Of a DNA stretch of 64,000 bases, positions 1 through 8,795 are shown one piece after another (positions within the stretch are counted from its first letter, which is position 1; the number at the start of each line of letters is the position of its first letter). The notes under the pieces are model-generated. The model was not told where the DNA came from. It ran no database searches and saw only the letters and a list, made by a program, of their open reading frames with translations. The translations under genes were made by a program, and so were the position numbers. Source of the stretch: Deltaproteobacteria bacterium UBA6601. Its GTDB lineage: Bacteria > Myxococcota_A > UBA796 > UBA9615. The stretch is from positions 37,013 through 101,012 of the forward strand of contig DJIF01000015.1 in assembly GCA_002433485.1 (NCBI GenBank), written 5' to 3'.

Positions 1-2
1 TG

Positions 3-554
3 GTGGCGGACAGCCTCGCAAGACTGCGGCGCTCCCGCCGCGAGTTGCTCGCCGCCAACTTGGAGATCCTGGCTACCTGGGAGCGCGTCGCTGCGGCCGA
101 GCGAGCCGGCCAGACTCCTGCAGGTAACGACGCGCTGCGAGCCCGGTTGCTGATCATGATGACCAAGATGACCTGTACCCGACAGGCTACTGCTCTGGTC
201 CACGAAGCGATGATGATTCTGGGCGGCAACGGAATCGAAGAACGATTCTCTCCCTTGCCGCGACTGCTCCGAGACGCGATCATTTTGGAGACTTGGGAAG
301 GTCCTCATGGGTTGCTGACCGCACGGCTACTGCTGGACATCCAGAAATACGGCGGCGCGGACGCTCCCCACGGGCTGGTAGGCATGCTGCTTGGGCTCGA
401 GGAGACGACTGCAGAAGTCCAGAGCTTAGGGGACGAGCTGGCCGAGCTGCTGCACGATCAGGACCCCAGTCGGCAAATGCTGAGCTTCTCCCGGTGGCTG
501 GAGCGGTTGTTCTTGACCTTCGGCGCGATCTGCTGGAAACAGGTAGACCCGTAG
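3..554 (+). CDS. Acyl-CoA dehydrogenase, C-terminal part (cut by window start)
   Basis: The frame is open to the window edge, so only the last 183 or so residues are present. The all-helical C-terminal domain is recognisable by the GGNGIEERFSPLPRLLRDA stretch followed by ETWEGPHGLL, typical of acyl-CoA dehydrogenases close to the AidB branch: a glycine-rich turn contacting FAD of the partner subunit, then the Glu region near the active site. The enzyme would oxidise an acyl-CoA to the enoyl-CoA with FAD. Its substrate cannot be read from this fragment. A biotin-dependent acyl-CoA carboxylase and methylmalonyl-CoA epimerase nearby suggest branched- or odd-chain acyl-CoA breakdown, which is inference. 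The J-like gene follows after 15 bases on the same strand. Confidence 0.85.
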   Translation: MADSLARLRRSRRELLAANLEILATWERVAAAERAGQTPAGNDALRARLLIMMTKMTCTRQATALVHEAMMILGGNGIEERFSPLPRLLRDAIILETWEGPHGLLTARLLLDIQKYGGADAPHGLVGMLLGLEETTAEVQSLGDELAELLHDQDPSRQMLSFSRWLERLFLTFGAICWKQVDP

Positions 555-569
555 TCAGGACTCCCGCCG

Positions 570-1211
570 ATGTTCACCCGATCCGCATCTTTCTACGAAC
601 TTCTGGACGTCGAACCCAGCGCCAATCGTCAGCAGGTACTGTCGGCATGGATGGATAAGCGCCGAGCAGCCCTGTCTATGACAGCGGTCCTGGGCAAGGA
701 CCAAGTGGGCGCGATATGCGCTCAGCTCGATGAAGCATTTCGAACTCTTACCCACCCGCTTCGCGGCAGAACCTACGCACGCTATCAAGAAGCCCTTCCT
801 GAGACCTCTCCAAGAGCGTTGACCCTCAAACCAAGCAGCGTCGTGTCGGCAGCGCCCCAGACCAGGAGCGTCGAGACTCCAAGCAACGCGGATAGCCCAC
901 AAGAGCTGCCCAGCATCACGACCATTGCAAGGCTGATGGACAGGGCCCAAAAGGGAACCGACAGAGCCACACAGGAGGACTGGATTCAGCTATCACTGCC
1001 GCTCACCCAACCTGACAATGGAGGGCTGGGGGCCGACCGGCAGGTTGCAGAGGTCACAGCGTCCCATCGGCTGCAGGGCCGACCCGAGCCCGCAGCAGCT
1101 CTACAGCACAGCAGCTCGCTGTTCACCGTGGAGTTGCTCGACAGCCTGGAACTCCTCGAACAGGTCCTAAGCCCGGCGGAACACCAGGCAGCAAGGATCC
1201 AAATCCTCTGA
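570..1211 (+). CDS. J-domain-like protein lacking the HPD motif
   Basis: 213 residues. Residues about 7-70 have the outline of a DnaJ J-domain: an opening FYELLDVEPSA (compare YYEVLGV), a helix, then LDEAFRTLTHPLRGRTYARY matching the helix III/IV region with its usual AYEVLS...R..YD pattern. The HPD tripeptide between helices II and III, needed to stimulate DnaK ATPase, is absent; the region reads RRAALSMTAVLGKD. The rest (about 80-213) is Ser/Gln/Pro-rich, looks disordered and shows no second domain. It sits between the acyl-CoA dehydrogenase and a lipoprotein hydrolase on the same strand. A true co-chaperone role is unlikely; a protein-interaction role is possible. Function unknown. Confidence 0.65.
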   Translation: MFTRSASFYELLDVEPSANRQQVLSAWMDKRRAALSMTAVLGKDQVGAICAQLDEAFRTLTHPLRGRTYARYQEALPETSPRALTLKPSSVVSAAPQTRSVETPSNADSPQELPSITTIARLMDRAQKGTDRATQEDWIQLSLPLTQPDNGGLGADRQVAEVTASHRLQGRPEPAAALQHSSSLFTVELLDSLELLEQVLSPAEHQAARIQIL

Positions 1212-1213
1212 GC

Positions 1214-2332
1214 ATGTGGGACCCGAGCCTTCGCTGCCGACCTCCAAGAGTCGCATCGGGCCACCGCTACCTGGCTCGCTTGCTGGTGCTTGCCGGGCTG
1301 CTGCTCAGTAGCTGCAGTTCGCAGTCCGAGCCAACTAAACAAACCAACCAAGAACCAATTGTCGGCACCGAACCGAGCGGTCTTCAGGGTGAGTCCCCCG
1401 AGTCCTGCCAAAGCACGCCGGTAGACTGCAACGCGACCTATCTTGAGTTTGCACGCCGCCATTCCGAGCATGCACGACCGGTGGCTAACTGTAAGGCTCT
1501 CCATGCTCAGTTGCTTGAACTATGGAAAGGCACTGGATCAATAGCACCTATCGAGCCACTGGAACCCCGCCCGGGCTTTGACCTCCGCAGCGCTCTGCGC
1601 CACGAGCTGAACATCAACTTCCTGCTGCAAAGCAGCGGGCAACTGGTGGAAAGGGCGGCGCCTGCCTTCGAGGTGCACTCCCAGCAGCAGCTTGACAATG
1701 GCGTCCGGGAACTTCAGATCCGCCTGAACGACACGCAGCTCGGGAACATCCCAGCCCTGCTCATTCTGCCACCTGGCTCAGGCCCCTTCCCAACCTTACT
1801 GGCGCTGCCAGGACACGGACAGAACCCCCGTCAGTGGCTTGACTCAATTTCCAGCCATGAGATCACTGAACGGAACTTCGCCCTGATGGTGTTGGGTATC
1901 CGCGCCTACGACAGTCACATCAAGGAGCATCAGGCCAGCCTCACGCTTCTCTGTCAGGGCTTCTCCCTCATTGGGCTGCGCGTCTCTGAAGCCATGTCAG
2001 CCCTAGCTTTTATCGAACAACATCCCAGCCTTCGCGGCGACCGAATCGGCCTGCTGGGCCATTCAGGTGGCAGCACCGCACTCAACCTGCTGGTCCACCT
2101 AAGCTCGGTGCCCAGGGCGCTGGTGAGTGACCTGCGCTCAGACTACTTCAACTTTCAGGAAATCGAAGGCCGCTACTACCTGCTCGATGAGACCCACATT
2201 GGCCTGCATCGACTCTCCCCGCTGATCAACCAAGCAGCGACGGCACCGGTCCCGACCCTGGACGTAGAGTATGGCGCTCCCGAAGGGCTGGCTCCGCTGC
2301 TCGACTTCCTAGCCCAACATCTTAAGCCCTGA
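1214..2332 (+). CDS. Lipoprotein alpha/beta hydrolase (dienelactone-hydrolase-like)
   Basis: 372 residues. The N-terminus has a basic stretch, a hydrophobic segment and the lipobox LLSSC near residue 34, so it is probably exported and lipidated by Lgt, whose gene is in this window. From about residue 170 it shows an alpha/beta-hydrolase core: LLALPGHGQN (oxyanion-side strand and loop) and the nucleophile elbow GHSGGS near residue 283. An Asp and a late His (QHLKP at the C-terminus) could complete a triad, but I cannot assign them with certainty. It starts two bases after the J-like gene and converges on the carboxylase gene. Likely an envelope esterase or peptidase-like hydrolase; substrate unknown. 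The first Met gives a slightly long signal region, so a later start is possible. Confidence 0.75.
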   Translation: MWDPSLRCRPPRVASGHRYLARLLVLAGLLLSSCSSQSEPTKQTNQEPIVGTEPSGLQGESPESCQSTPVDCNATYLEFARRHSEHARPVANCKALHAQLLELWKGTGSIAPIEPLEPRPGFDLRSALRHELNINFLLQSSGQLVERAAPAFEVHSQQQLDNGVRELQIRLNDTQLGNIPALLILPPGSGPFPTLLALPGHGQNPRQWLDSISSHEITERNFALMVLGIRAYDSHIKEHQASLTLLCQGFSLIGLRVSEAMSALAFIEQHPSLRGDRIGLLGHSGGSTALNLLVHLSSVPRALVSDLRSDYFNFQEIEGRYYLLDETHIGLHRLSPLINQAATAPVPTLDVEYGAPEGLAPLLDFLAQHLKP

Positions 2333-2341
2333 GGCCAGAGC

Positions 2342-4318
2342 TCAACCGGAGTTGGCGGGCTGCGCCACGATCAGCAGCAGCTGGCGCCGCGCCACCTGAT
2401 CGTCCACTGCCGCCGAAATAGACTCCACCACTCCATCGCAGCGACTGGACACCACAGTCTCCAGCTTCATCGCCTCCAGCACCATTAGCGGCTGACCGGT
2501 GCTGACCTGATCGCCAACCTTAACGTGCAGCGCTGAGACACGACCAGCCAGGGGAGATAGCAGCCGCCCGTCGGCAGCGCCTGCCTCCGCCTCGCTGCCC
2601 GGCAGAATGCGCTCAAAGCTGAAGGCAGCGCCCAGGGCATGCAAATGCAAAGTCAAGCGATCCTCGGCGAAGATACTGTGCAGGGTTGAGCAGAGTCCAT
2701 CGAGGCTCAAACGACGCTCGACCGCGGGAACACCATGGAGCTGAATCTGATGATCTTGGTCGCCAACCAGGACCGAGTAGGTGGGACCTGCGTCCATCCT
2801 TACCTGCAGACTGAGCGTCTCATCGGCACAACGTAACCTCAGAGTCAGCGCTGCACCAACCGCGTTGCTGCGCCAGCCATCGCCACCGCCAGCCGCATCC
2901 AGAAACAAGGCTGCGGCCAGCGCCCACTGGCCAGCCGTTGGCTGGCCCAGCCCTTTATCCTCCGCGGCAAAGTCACCCTCGAGAAAGTCCGTTGTCACGG
3001 CGCCATCAGCAAACACCTGATGAGCCAGCACCCGGTCGAGGAAGGCACCGTTGTGATGCACCCCAAGCAATACAGTCTCACGCAAGGCGCGACGCAGACG
3101 ACGCAAAGCAGTAGCCCGATCGGGCCCGCTGGCAATGATCTTGGCGAGCATCGGATCGTAGAAAGCGCTGACCTCTTGACCGACTCGAATGCCGTCGTCG
3201 CAGCGAAGCCCTGCACCGGATGCAGGCTGCCACACCGAGACCTCACCGGTCTGAGGAAGAAAGCCCTGGTCGGGGTCCTCAGCGTAAAGCCTGGCCTCGA
3301 TAGCGTGACCTGCGAGAACAACGTCCTCCTGCGTAAGGCCAAGGGGCTCGCCACCGGCAACTCTCAACTGCAGATCCACAAGATCCAGACCAGTCACCAA
3401 CTCGGTAACGGGGTGCTCCACCTGCAGACGGGTGTTCATCTCGAGAAAGTAAAAGGAGCCGTCAGCAGCAAGCAGGAACTCAACCGTTCCAGCTCCACGA
3501 TAGTCCACCGCCGCGGCCGCATCGACGGCGGCCTGCCCCATGCGCTGGCGTAGCTCCGCATCAACGGCCGGGCTCGGTGCTTCCTCAATCACCTTCTGGT
3601 GGCGCCGCTGAGCAGAGCAATCCCGCTCGCCAAGATGCAGCACCGTGCCATGCTCATCAGCCATGACCTGCACTTCTACGTGCCGCCCACCTTCGATCAA
3701 GCGCTCAGCAAGCAGGGTCCCATCACCAAAGGCCGCCTCAGCCTCAGCTCGAGCGGTGTTCAGCGCAGCCTCCAGTTGCTCCGCCGCGTCGACCCGGCGC
3801 ATACCCCGCCCACCACCGCCGGCAGCGGCTTTTATCAACAGCGGAAACCCGACCCCAGCGAGCGCCTCGGCAAGCTCAGCGTCGAGGCCACCACGCTGAT
3901 CTTCCCAACGATGGCCCGGAACACAAGGCACCCCTGCATCCTCCATGCGCTCCTTAGCCCGTGCCTTATCGCCCATCAGACGAATGGCTTCGCTGCTGGG
4001 ACCGATAAAGGTAATCCCGGCCGCTTCACAGGCCTGAGCAAAGACTGCGTTTTCCGAGAGAAAGCCATAGCCGGGATGGATTGCATCTGCGCCACTGATG
4101 CGGGCAGCTTCAAGGACCTTATCGATGACCAGGTACGACTCAGTAGCAGGGGCGGGCCCGATGCAGAAGCTCTGGTCCGCAAGCCGCACGTGCGGCGCCG
4201 CAGCGTCCGCCTCACTAAAGACGGCGACCGTCTCATAGCCAGCATCCTGTGCGCTGCGAATCACCCGACAGGCAATCTCACCGCGGTTCGCAACCAGGAC
4301 CTTGTGAAAACGGCTCAA
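2342..4318 (-). CDS. Acyl-CoA carboxylase, biotin carboxylase/biotin carrier subunit
   Basis: 658 residues, the normal length for the alpha subunit of methylcrotonyl-, propionyl- or geranyl-CoA carboxylases. The biotin carboxylase part (about 1-450) opens with KVLVANRGEIACRVIR, has the ATP-grasp glycine loop AAAGGGGRGM and the EMNTRLQVEHPVTE signature. The C-terminal biotinyl domain carries VLEAMKLE with the biotin-accepting Lys at about residue 618. It carboxylates its own biotin with ATP and bicarbonate for the carboxyltransferase encoded directly upstream (12-base gap, same operon). The substrate is not decided by motifs: the partner looks methylcrotonyl-CoA-like, while the nearby epimerase points to propionyl-CoA. 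Confidence 0.92.
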   Translation of the reverse strand: MSRFHKVLVANRGEIACRVIRSAQDAGYETVAVFSEADAAAPHVRLADQSFCIGPAPATESYLVIDKVLEAARISGADAIHPGYGFLSENAVFAQACEAAGITFIGPSSEAIRLMGDKARAKERMEDAGVPCVPGHRWEDQRGGLDAELAEALAGVGFPLLIKAAAGGGGRGMRRVDAAEQLEAALNTARAEAEAAFGDGTLLAERLIEGGRHVEVQVMADEHGTVLHLGERDCSAQRRHQKVIEEAPSPAVDAELRQRMGQAAVDAAAAVDYRGAGTVEFLLAADGSFYFLEMNTRLQVEHPVTELVTGLDLVDLQLRVAGGEPLGLTQEDVVLAGHAIEARLYAEDPDQGFLPQTGEVSVWQPASGAGLRCDDGIRVGQEVSAFYDPMLAKIIASGPDRATALRRLRRALRETVLLGVHHNGAFLDRVLAHQVFADGAVTTDFLEGDFAAEDKGLGQPTAGQWALAAALFLDAAGGGDGWRSNAVGAALTLRLRCADETLSLQVRMDAGPTYSVLVGDQDHQIQLHGVPAVERRLSLDGLCSTLHSIFAEDRLTLHLHALGAAFSFERILPGSEAEAGAADGRLLSPLAGRVSALHVKVGDQVSTGQPLMVLEAMKLETVVSSRCDGVVESISAAVDDQVARRQLLLIVAQPANSG

Positions 4319-4330
4319 TTTACTGGCTCC

Positions 4331-5941
4331 CTAGAATCGCGCGACGCCAAAGCTGTTGGCTCGCAGCGGGCGAGACTCCGCCTCCATAGCGGTAGCCAGA
4401 GCGAAGGCCAGCACCCTGCGGGTATCCCGAGGGTCAATGAGGCCATCGTCCCAGATCCTGGCGGTACCAAATAGCGCACCTGCTTCGGCATCCAACTTGC
4501 TCCGAAGCTCTCCTGCCATGTAGGCGAGAGCCTCTTCCTCGAGGTTCATGCCCATCCGCTCAAACTTGGCGCGAGTAATGATCTCCATGACCTTAGCCGC
4601 CTGCTCGCCGCCCATCACCGCCACCTGAGCATTGGGCCAGGCAAAGATAAAACGCGGATCGAAGGACCTACCGCACATCCCGTAGTTACCCGCCCCATAG
4701 CCACCACCAAGGATCACGGTCAGTTGGGGAACCGAGGCATTCGCCACTGCCTGAATCATCTTCGCACCGTGCTTGATCGCGCCCTTCTGCTCCGCCTCTC
4801 GGCCAACCATATAGCCGGTGGTGTTCTGCAGATAGATGATGGGCACGCCAACCTGACAGCACAGCTGAATGAACTGACCCGCCTTGCTGGACCCCTCAGG
4901 CTGAATCGGCCCGGCATTGGCGACGATGCCCACAGGCCAGCCCTCAATGGCGGCGTGGCCGCACACGGTGTCAGAGCCAAAGCCAGGCTTGAACTCAAGG
5001 AAATCGGAGTCGTCGACGATTCGGGCGATCACCTCCCGCACATCGTAGGGGTGACGGGTGTTGACCGGAACGATGCCGCAAAGCTCCTCCACATCGTAGC
5101 GAGGCGGACGGTAGTCCGAGGTCTGTGACGGGCGCTGCCAGGGAAGCTTGCCAATGAGGTCCCGCACCACGCCCAGAGCATGGGCGTCGTCTCCGGCAAG
5201 GTACTCGCCCAAGCCAGAGACCGTGGCGTGCATCTCGGCACCACCGAGCTCCTCATCGGTCGCGTCCTCACCGATAGCGGCCTTCACCAGCGGTGGACCG
5301 GCCAGGAAAACCTTGGCCCGACCTTCGACCAGAACCACATAGTCGCTGAGCCCGGGGATATAGGCTCCGCCAGCGGTCGAGCTACCATGAACAACGGTAA
5401 ACTGGGGAATCCCCGCCGCAGACAGACGAGCCATGTTGCAGAACACCTTGCCACCCTCGACAAAGAGTTCACTCTGGTAAGCGAGGTTGGCCCCACCGCT
5501 CTCCACCAGAGACACCACGGGAAGCTTATTCTCAAGCGCGACCTGCTGCGCGCGAAGGGTCTTCTTGAGTCCCATGGGCGAGGTCGTGCCACCCTTGATG
5601 GCGCTGTCGCTGGCCACCACCAGACAACGAGCTCCCGCAACAAAGCCAATGCCGACAATGTTGCCGCCACCCATAGCTTTATCGCCCCCGGCATCGTCAT
5701 GCATCTGCAAGCCGGCGAGGCTGGAAAGTTCAAGAAAGGGGGCCCCCGGGTCGAGCACGGCATCTACCCGCTCACGGGGCATCAACTGCCCGCGCTTCTC
5801 GAACTTGGCCCGCTTCTTTTCCCCCAGGGCACGGACATTCTGTTCCAGATCCCGATAGGCCGAGACCAGCTTCAGCATAGCCTCTCGGTTGACCCGGAAA
5901 TCCTCAGAACGGGGGTCGATCTGACTGTCTATGACCGCCAT
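4331..5941 (-). CDS. Acyl-CoA carboxylase, carboxyltransferase subunit (methylcrotonyl-CoA type)
   Basis: 536 residues from the ATG at 5941, the usual length of this subunit. The frame runs on to a TTG at 6007 that overlaps the stop of the upstream glycosyltransferase gene (TTGA), but homologous proteins begin near the ID..S..F..N motif, which follows 5941, so I prefer the ATG. Two crotonase-like halves are visible: GGANLAYQSE with GSSTAGGAYIPGLSD in the N-half (acyl-CoA oxyanion site) and QNTTGYMVG with GGGYGAGNYGMCGR in the C-half (biotin side). The latter and the WPNAQVAVMGGEQAA block resemble MccB. Works with the biotin subunit just downstream. Confidence 0.9.
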   Translation of the reverse strand: MAVIDSQIDPRSEDFRVNREAMLKLVSAYRDLEQNVRALGEKKRAKFEKRGQLMPRERVDAVLDPGAPFLELSSLAGLQMHDDAGGDKAMGGGNIVGIGFVAGARCLVVASDSAIKGGTTSPMGLKKTLRAQQVALENKLPVVSLVESGGANLAYQSELFVEGGKVFCNMARLSAAGIPQFTVVHGSSTAGGAYIPGLSDYVVLVEGRAKVFLAGPPLVKAAIGEDATDEELGGAEMHATVSGLGEYLAGDDAHALGVVRDLIGKLPWQRPSQTSDYRPPRYDVEELCGIVPVNTRHPYDVREVIARIVDDSDFLEFKPGFGSDTVCGHAAIEGWPVGIVANAGPIQPEGSSKAGQFIQLCCQVGVPIIYLQNTTGYMVGREAEQKGAIKHGAKMIQAVANASVPQLTVILGGGYGAGNYGMCGRSFDPRFIFAWPNAQVAVMGGEQAAKVMEIITRAKFERMGMNLEEEALAYMAGELRSKLDAEAGALFGTARIWDDGLIDPRDTRRVLAFALATAMEAESRPLRANSFGVARF

Positions 5942-6003
5942 AGCGACGGGATAGTACTCGCTTTCGCCGCCCCTCGCGAGTCGACTGCCAAGACTCTTTT
6001 CAA

Positions 6004-7083
6004 TCAAGTCCCAGACGGCCTACGAGCAAGCTCGCTGAGACTCACTCGGTGAGACCGCAGCAAAGCGGCCCAGCGGCCATCATCGAGGCCACCGGCAGCG
6101 CGCACCATGCGAGCCATTCCGCGGCGCCGAGCCAGGCTGCCCGGAACAGCAAGCAAGGAAGCTCCCGAAGCGGCTAGCAGGGTGACCGGCAGCAGGGCCT
6201 GCTGCCATAGGCTAAAGGAACCCACGAGGCCCTGCCCTCGGCTGCCCTGCAAGGCCAACACACCAAAGCGAGCCACCGTCCATAGCGGAGCGGACAGCAA
6301 CCACCGGCGCGGAAGATGGGTAATGGCAACCCGAACCCGATTGCGCTCCACCAGAAACACCTTGCGCAGAGTGAAGGCACCAAAAGAGCCGCCTACTCGG
6401 TGAGCAATAACTGCCTCGGGGAGGTAGCGACAGCGCAAGCCCAGGCGCGCCGCCCGCAGGCTCAAGTCAGCATCCTCACCATAGGCAAAGAAGCCATCGT
6501 CCAAGGCACCTATTCGAGCCAGCGCGGACCGTCTAAACATCACCGCAGCGCCCGAAAAAAGCAGGACATCCTCGGCCTCCAGGTAACGTCCTGCCGCACG
6601 CTCACCCCGCCCGCGACACCAGTTGAGCCCATCGGGAAACAGCCGGTGACCGCAGTTATCTAGGCGCTCCGGACGATCACGGAGCACCAGGCGTGGTGCA
6701 ACGATATCCGCCCCTCGACTAAGCTCTCCAACGAGCGCGCTGAGAGCAGTGGTCTGGACCTCAGTATCGGGGTTCAGGAGTAGGATGAACTCGCCCCGGC
6801 AGAGCGCTAAGCCAGCATTTACGCCGGCAGCGAAGCCGTCGTTTAGAGACCGACTAACCAGCTTGATGGGAAGGGTCCAGGCACATCTCCGCCGCTCCTG
6901 CTCCAGCAGCGCAATAGCGCCGTCGCTGGAAGCGTTATCAACCAGAATAATTTCCAGCGATCTGAACTCCTGCTCCTGCAAAGCCCGAACACACCGGAAC
7001 AGATCGTCAGCCCCGTAATGATGAACCAGCACCACCGACAACAGACCGGGCTGGCCCTGCGCTGCCACATCTGGAAAGAACAA
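6004..7083 (-). CDS. Family 2 glycosyltransferase (rhamnosyltransferase-like)
   Basis: About 359 residues if started at the TTG at 7083; a GTG at 7068 is the alternative. An open frame continues to 7563 but would run antisense through the epimerase gene and adds no recognisable domain, so I reject it. The GT-A fold begins with LLSVVLVHHYG, then LVDNASSDGA (nucleotide-sugar binding) and LLNPDTEVQ, where the Asp belongs to the DxD-like metal site. GDDGFFAYGEDADLSLR-type text near residue 225 is the usual WbbL-family acceptor and catalytic region. Probably adds a sugar to a surface polysaccharide or lipid-linked precursor. The C-terminal about 100 residues include a hydrophobic stretch that may associate with the membrane. 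It is the first gene of the minus-strand group ending with the carboxylase. Confidence 0.82.
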   Translation of the reverse strand: MFFPDVAAQGQPGLLSVVLVHHYGADDLFRCVRALQEQEFRSLEIILVDNASSDGAIALLEQERRRCAWTLPIKLVSRSLNDGFAAGVNAGLALCRGEFILLLNPDTEVQTTALSALVGELSRGADIVAPRLVLRDRPERLDNCGHRLFPDGLNWCRGRGERAAGRYLEAEDVLLFSGAAVMFRRSALARIGALDDGFFAYGEDADLSLRAARLGLRCRYLPEAVIAHRVGGSFGAFTLRKVFLVERNRVRVAITHLPRRWLLSAPLWTVARFGVLALQGSRGQGLVGSFSLWQQALLPVTLLAASGASLLAVPGSLARRRGMARMVRAAGGLDDGRWAALLRSHRVSLSELARRPSGT

Positions 7084-7206
7084 GGACCCGATGACTGACC
7101 TTCCCGAACCGAGTCCCCGCAAGCTACAGCTTCGCGGTAGAGTCCCGGAGCGCAGCCCCAGTCTCACCCGGCCTGGGCAGAACTCTAACAGCGAGAAGGG
7201 CACTCC

Positions 7207-7623
7207 ATGTTCAAGAGATTGCACCATGTTGGCATCGCGGTCCCCAGCCTCGACGAAGGAGCCAAGGCCTGGGGACCTACCGGCCTTGGACTGCTCGAAG
7301 AAGGGCGGGAAGAGGTGACCAGTGCAAGCACCAAGATCGCCATGTTTCCGGTGGGTGAGAGCCGCATTGAGCTGCTGGAGCCGATGGGTGACGACAGCCC
7401 GGTCGGCAAGTTCCTGAGCAAGCGCGGGCCAGGGATCCACCACCTGTGCTTTGAGGTGGAGGACATCGAGGCCGAGATCATCCGCATTGCGGCGAGCGGT
7501 ATGCGGCTCCTCGGCAACCCTCCCAGTCCCGGTGCTCACGGTTCTCTGGTGGCCTTCATTCATCCCGCAGACACTGGCGGGGTGCTGGTGGAGCTCAACC
7601 AGTTCGCGGACGATCAGGGTTGA
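7207..7623 (+). CDS. mce: Methylmalonyl-CoA epimerase
   Basis: 138 residues, the family's usual size. A single glyoxalase/VOC domain: LHHVGIAVPSLDEG at the start (metal-binding His), a middle IELLEP with the metal-binding Glu, GIHHLCFEVEDIEAE (second His) and a final Glu in GVLVELNQ. It interconverts (S)- and (R)-methylmalonyl-CoA with a divalent metal, linking propionyl-CoA carboxylase to methylmalonyl-CoA mutase. Its closeness to the acyl-CoA carboxylase (divergent, about 1.3 kb away) supports a propionate or odd-chain route. The mutase is not in the window. The stop overlaps the next start (TTGA). Confidence 0.93.
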   Translation: MFKRLHHVGIAVPSLDEGAKAWGPTGLGLLEEGREEVTSASTKIAMFPVGESRIELLEPMGDDSPVGKFLSKRGPGIHHLCFEVEDIEAEIIRIAASGMRLLGNPPSPGAHGSLVAFIHPADTGGVLVELNQFADDQG

Positions 7624-8789
7624 ACAGGGTGACTGGCAGCACTGCCCTCGCTGGCCTAGTCCTGGCCGGGTTCGAAGGAACGACCCCCTTCAGTGACGAA
7701 CTCAATCGCCTCAACAACCTCGGGGTTGGTGGCTTCATTGTATTTGCACGCAACGTCCAAGACCCCCTGCAGGTGCACGGTCTGCTGGCTGAGCTGCACT
7801 CCATGCGAGCCACCGAAAACCTGCTGTTCGCAGTCGATCAGGAAGGCGGACGAGTAGCGCGCTTGCGAGAACCGCTAACGGTGTGGCCGGCAATGGAAAA
7901 GCTCGGAGCCAGCGCCGACCCGGAGCTAGCAACCTTAGTGGGCCGGGCACTTGCCAGCGAACTGGCTGCCCTTGGCTTCAACGTCAACTTCGCCCCGGTT
8001 CTGGACGTGCGCTGCACGGACACTACGATCGCCATCGGCGACCGTGCCATTAGTGAGCAGACGGCAGTCGTCTCCAGTATCGGGACCGCCCTCATCAAGG
8101 GCATCCAGAGTGCCGGGGTCATGGCCTGCGCCAAGCACTTCCCCGGTCACGGTAAGGTCGCAGCCGATAGTCACTATGAGCTGCCGGTCTCCCCCCTCGA
8201 CGAGGCAAGCTGGCGAGCTGATCACCTACCCCCCTTCAGCGCTGCGATCAACAGCGGTGTGGCGGCGGTGATGACCGCCCACGTTGTCTACCCCGGCCTG
8301 AATGGTCGCTGCGCAGCGACCCTCTCGCCTGCCATCATGACCGATATTCTGCGCGGTGAGCTGGGCTTCCAGGGGGTGCTGTTCAGCGATGACCTGGGAA
8401 TGGGCGCAATCACCGACCAAGGCGGAATCGGTGAGGCTGCGGTAGCCGCCATCCGCGCGGGGGTCGACGGACTGCTGGTCTGCCGACATCTGGACGCCGT
8501 CGAAGAGGTTGTCGAAGCGCTGCACAGAACCGCCGATGAAGACCCCAAGTTCGCCACTCGCTGTCAACAGAGCCTCGACCGCCTCGCCGCAGCCGCAGGC
8601 AAGCACCCCCCGCAGCCCCTGACTGGCGACACCCTGGATGGTCTGCTCGGCTGCGCCGAGCACCAGGCCATCAGTGCGCGTCTAGGTGCCCTTGCCCAGG
8701 GTCTAGATCCTACCCTGGGCCATGACGACCGCAGCCAAGCTGCAACGCGTCACAGCGCGGACAAGGTGCCACCGCAGGACCAGGCCTGA
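7620..8789 (+). CDS. nagZ: Beta-N-acetylhexosaminidase NagZ (family 3 glycoside hydrolase)
   Basis: 389 residues. The TIM-barrel shows VDQEGGRVARL (substrate pocket), KHFPGHGKVAADSH near residues 170-183 with the mobile-loop catalytic His/Asp dyad typical of NagZ, and FSDDLGMGAI near 255 with the nucleophile Asp. No signal peptide, so it acts in the cytoplasm, cutting GlcNAc from anhydro-MurNAc peptides during peptidoglycan recycling. About 45 residues longer than typical NagZ, with a polar C-terminal tail. The start is a TTG overlapping the mce stop or a GTG at 7629; I cannot choose. Followed after 6 bases by an NlpC/P60 gene, a MurD-like gene and a MurU-like gene, which together suggest recycling. 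Confidence 0.92.
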   Translation: MNRVTGSTALAGLVLAGFEGTTPFSDELNRLNNLGVGGFIVFARNVQDPLQVHGLLAELHSMRATENLLFAVDQEGGRVARLREPLTVWPAMEKLGASADPELATLVGRALASELAALGFNVNFAPVLDVRCTDTTIAIGDRAISEQTAVVSSIGTALIKGIQSAGVMACAKHFPGHGKVAADSHYELPVSPLDEASWRADHLPPFSAAINSGVAAVMTAHVVYPGLNGRCAATLSPAIMTDILRGELGFQGVLFSDDLGMGAITDQGGIGEAAVAAIRAGVDGLLVCRHLDAVEEVVEALHRTADEDPKFATRCQQSLDRLAAAAGKHPPQPLTGDTLDGLLGCAEHQAISARLGALAQGLDPTLGHDDRSQAATRHSADKVPPQDQA

Positions 8790-8795
8790 GCAACC

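Noticed and set aside
7084..7563. Upstream open frame that would lengthen the glycosyltransferase by 160 residues
   Set aside because: It runs antisense through the clear mce gene and contains no GT2 motif; the fold starts at about 7053.
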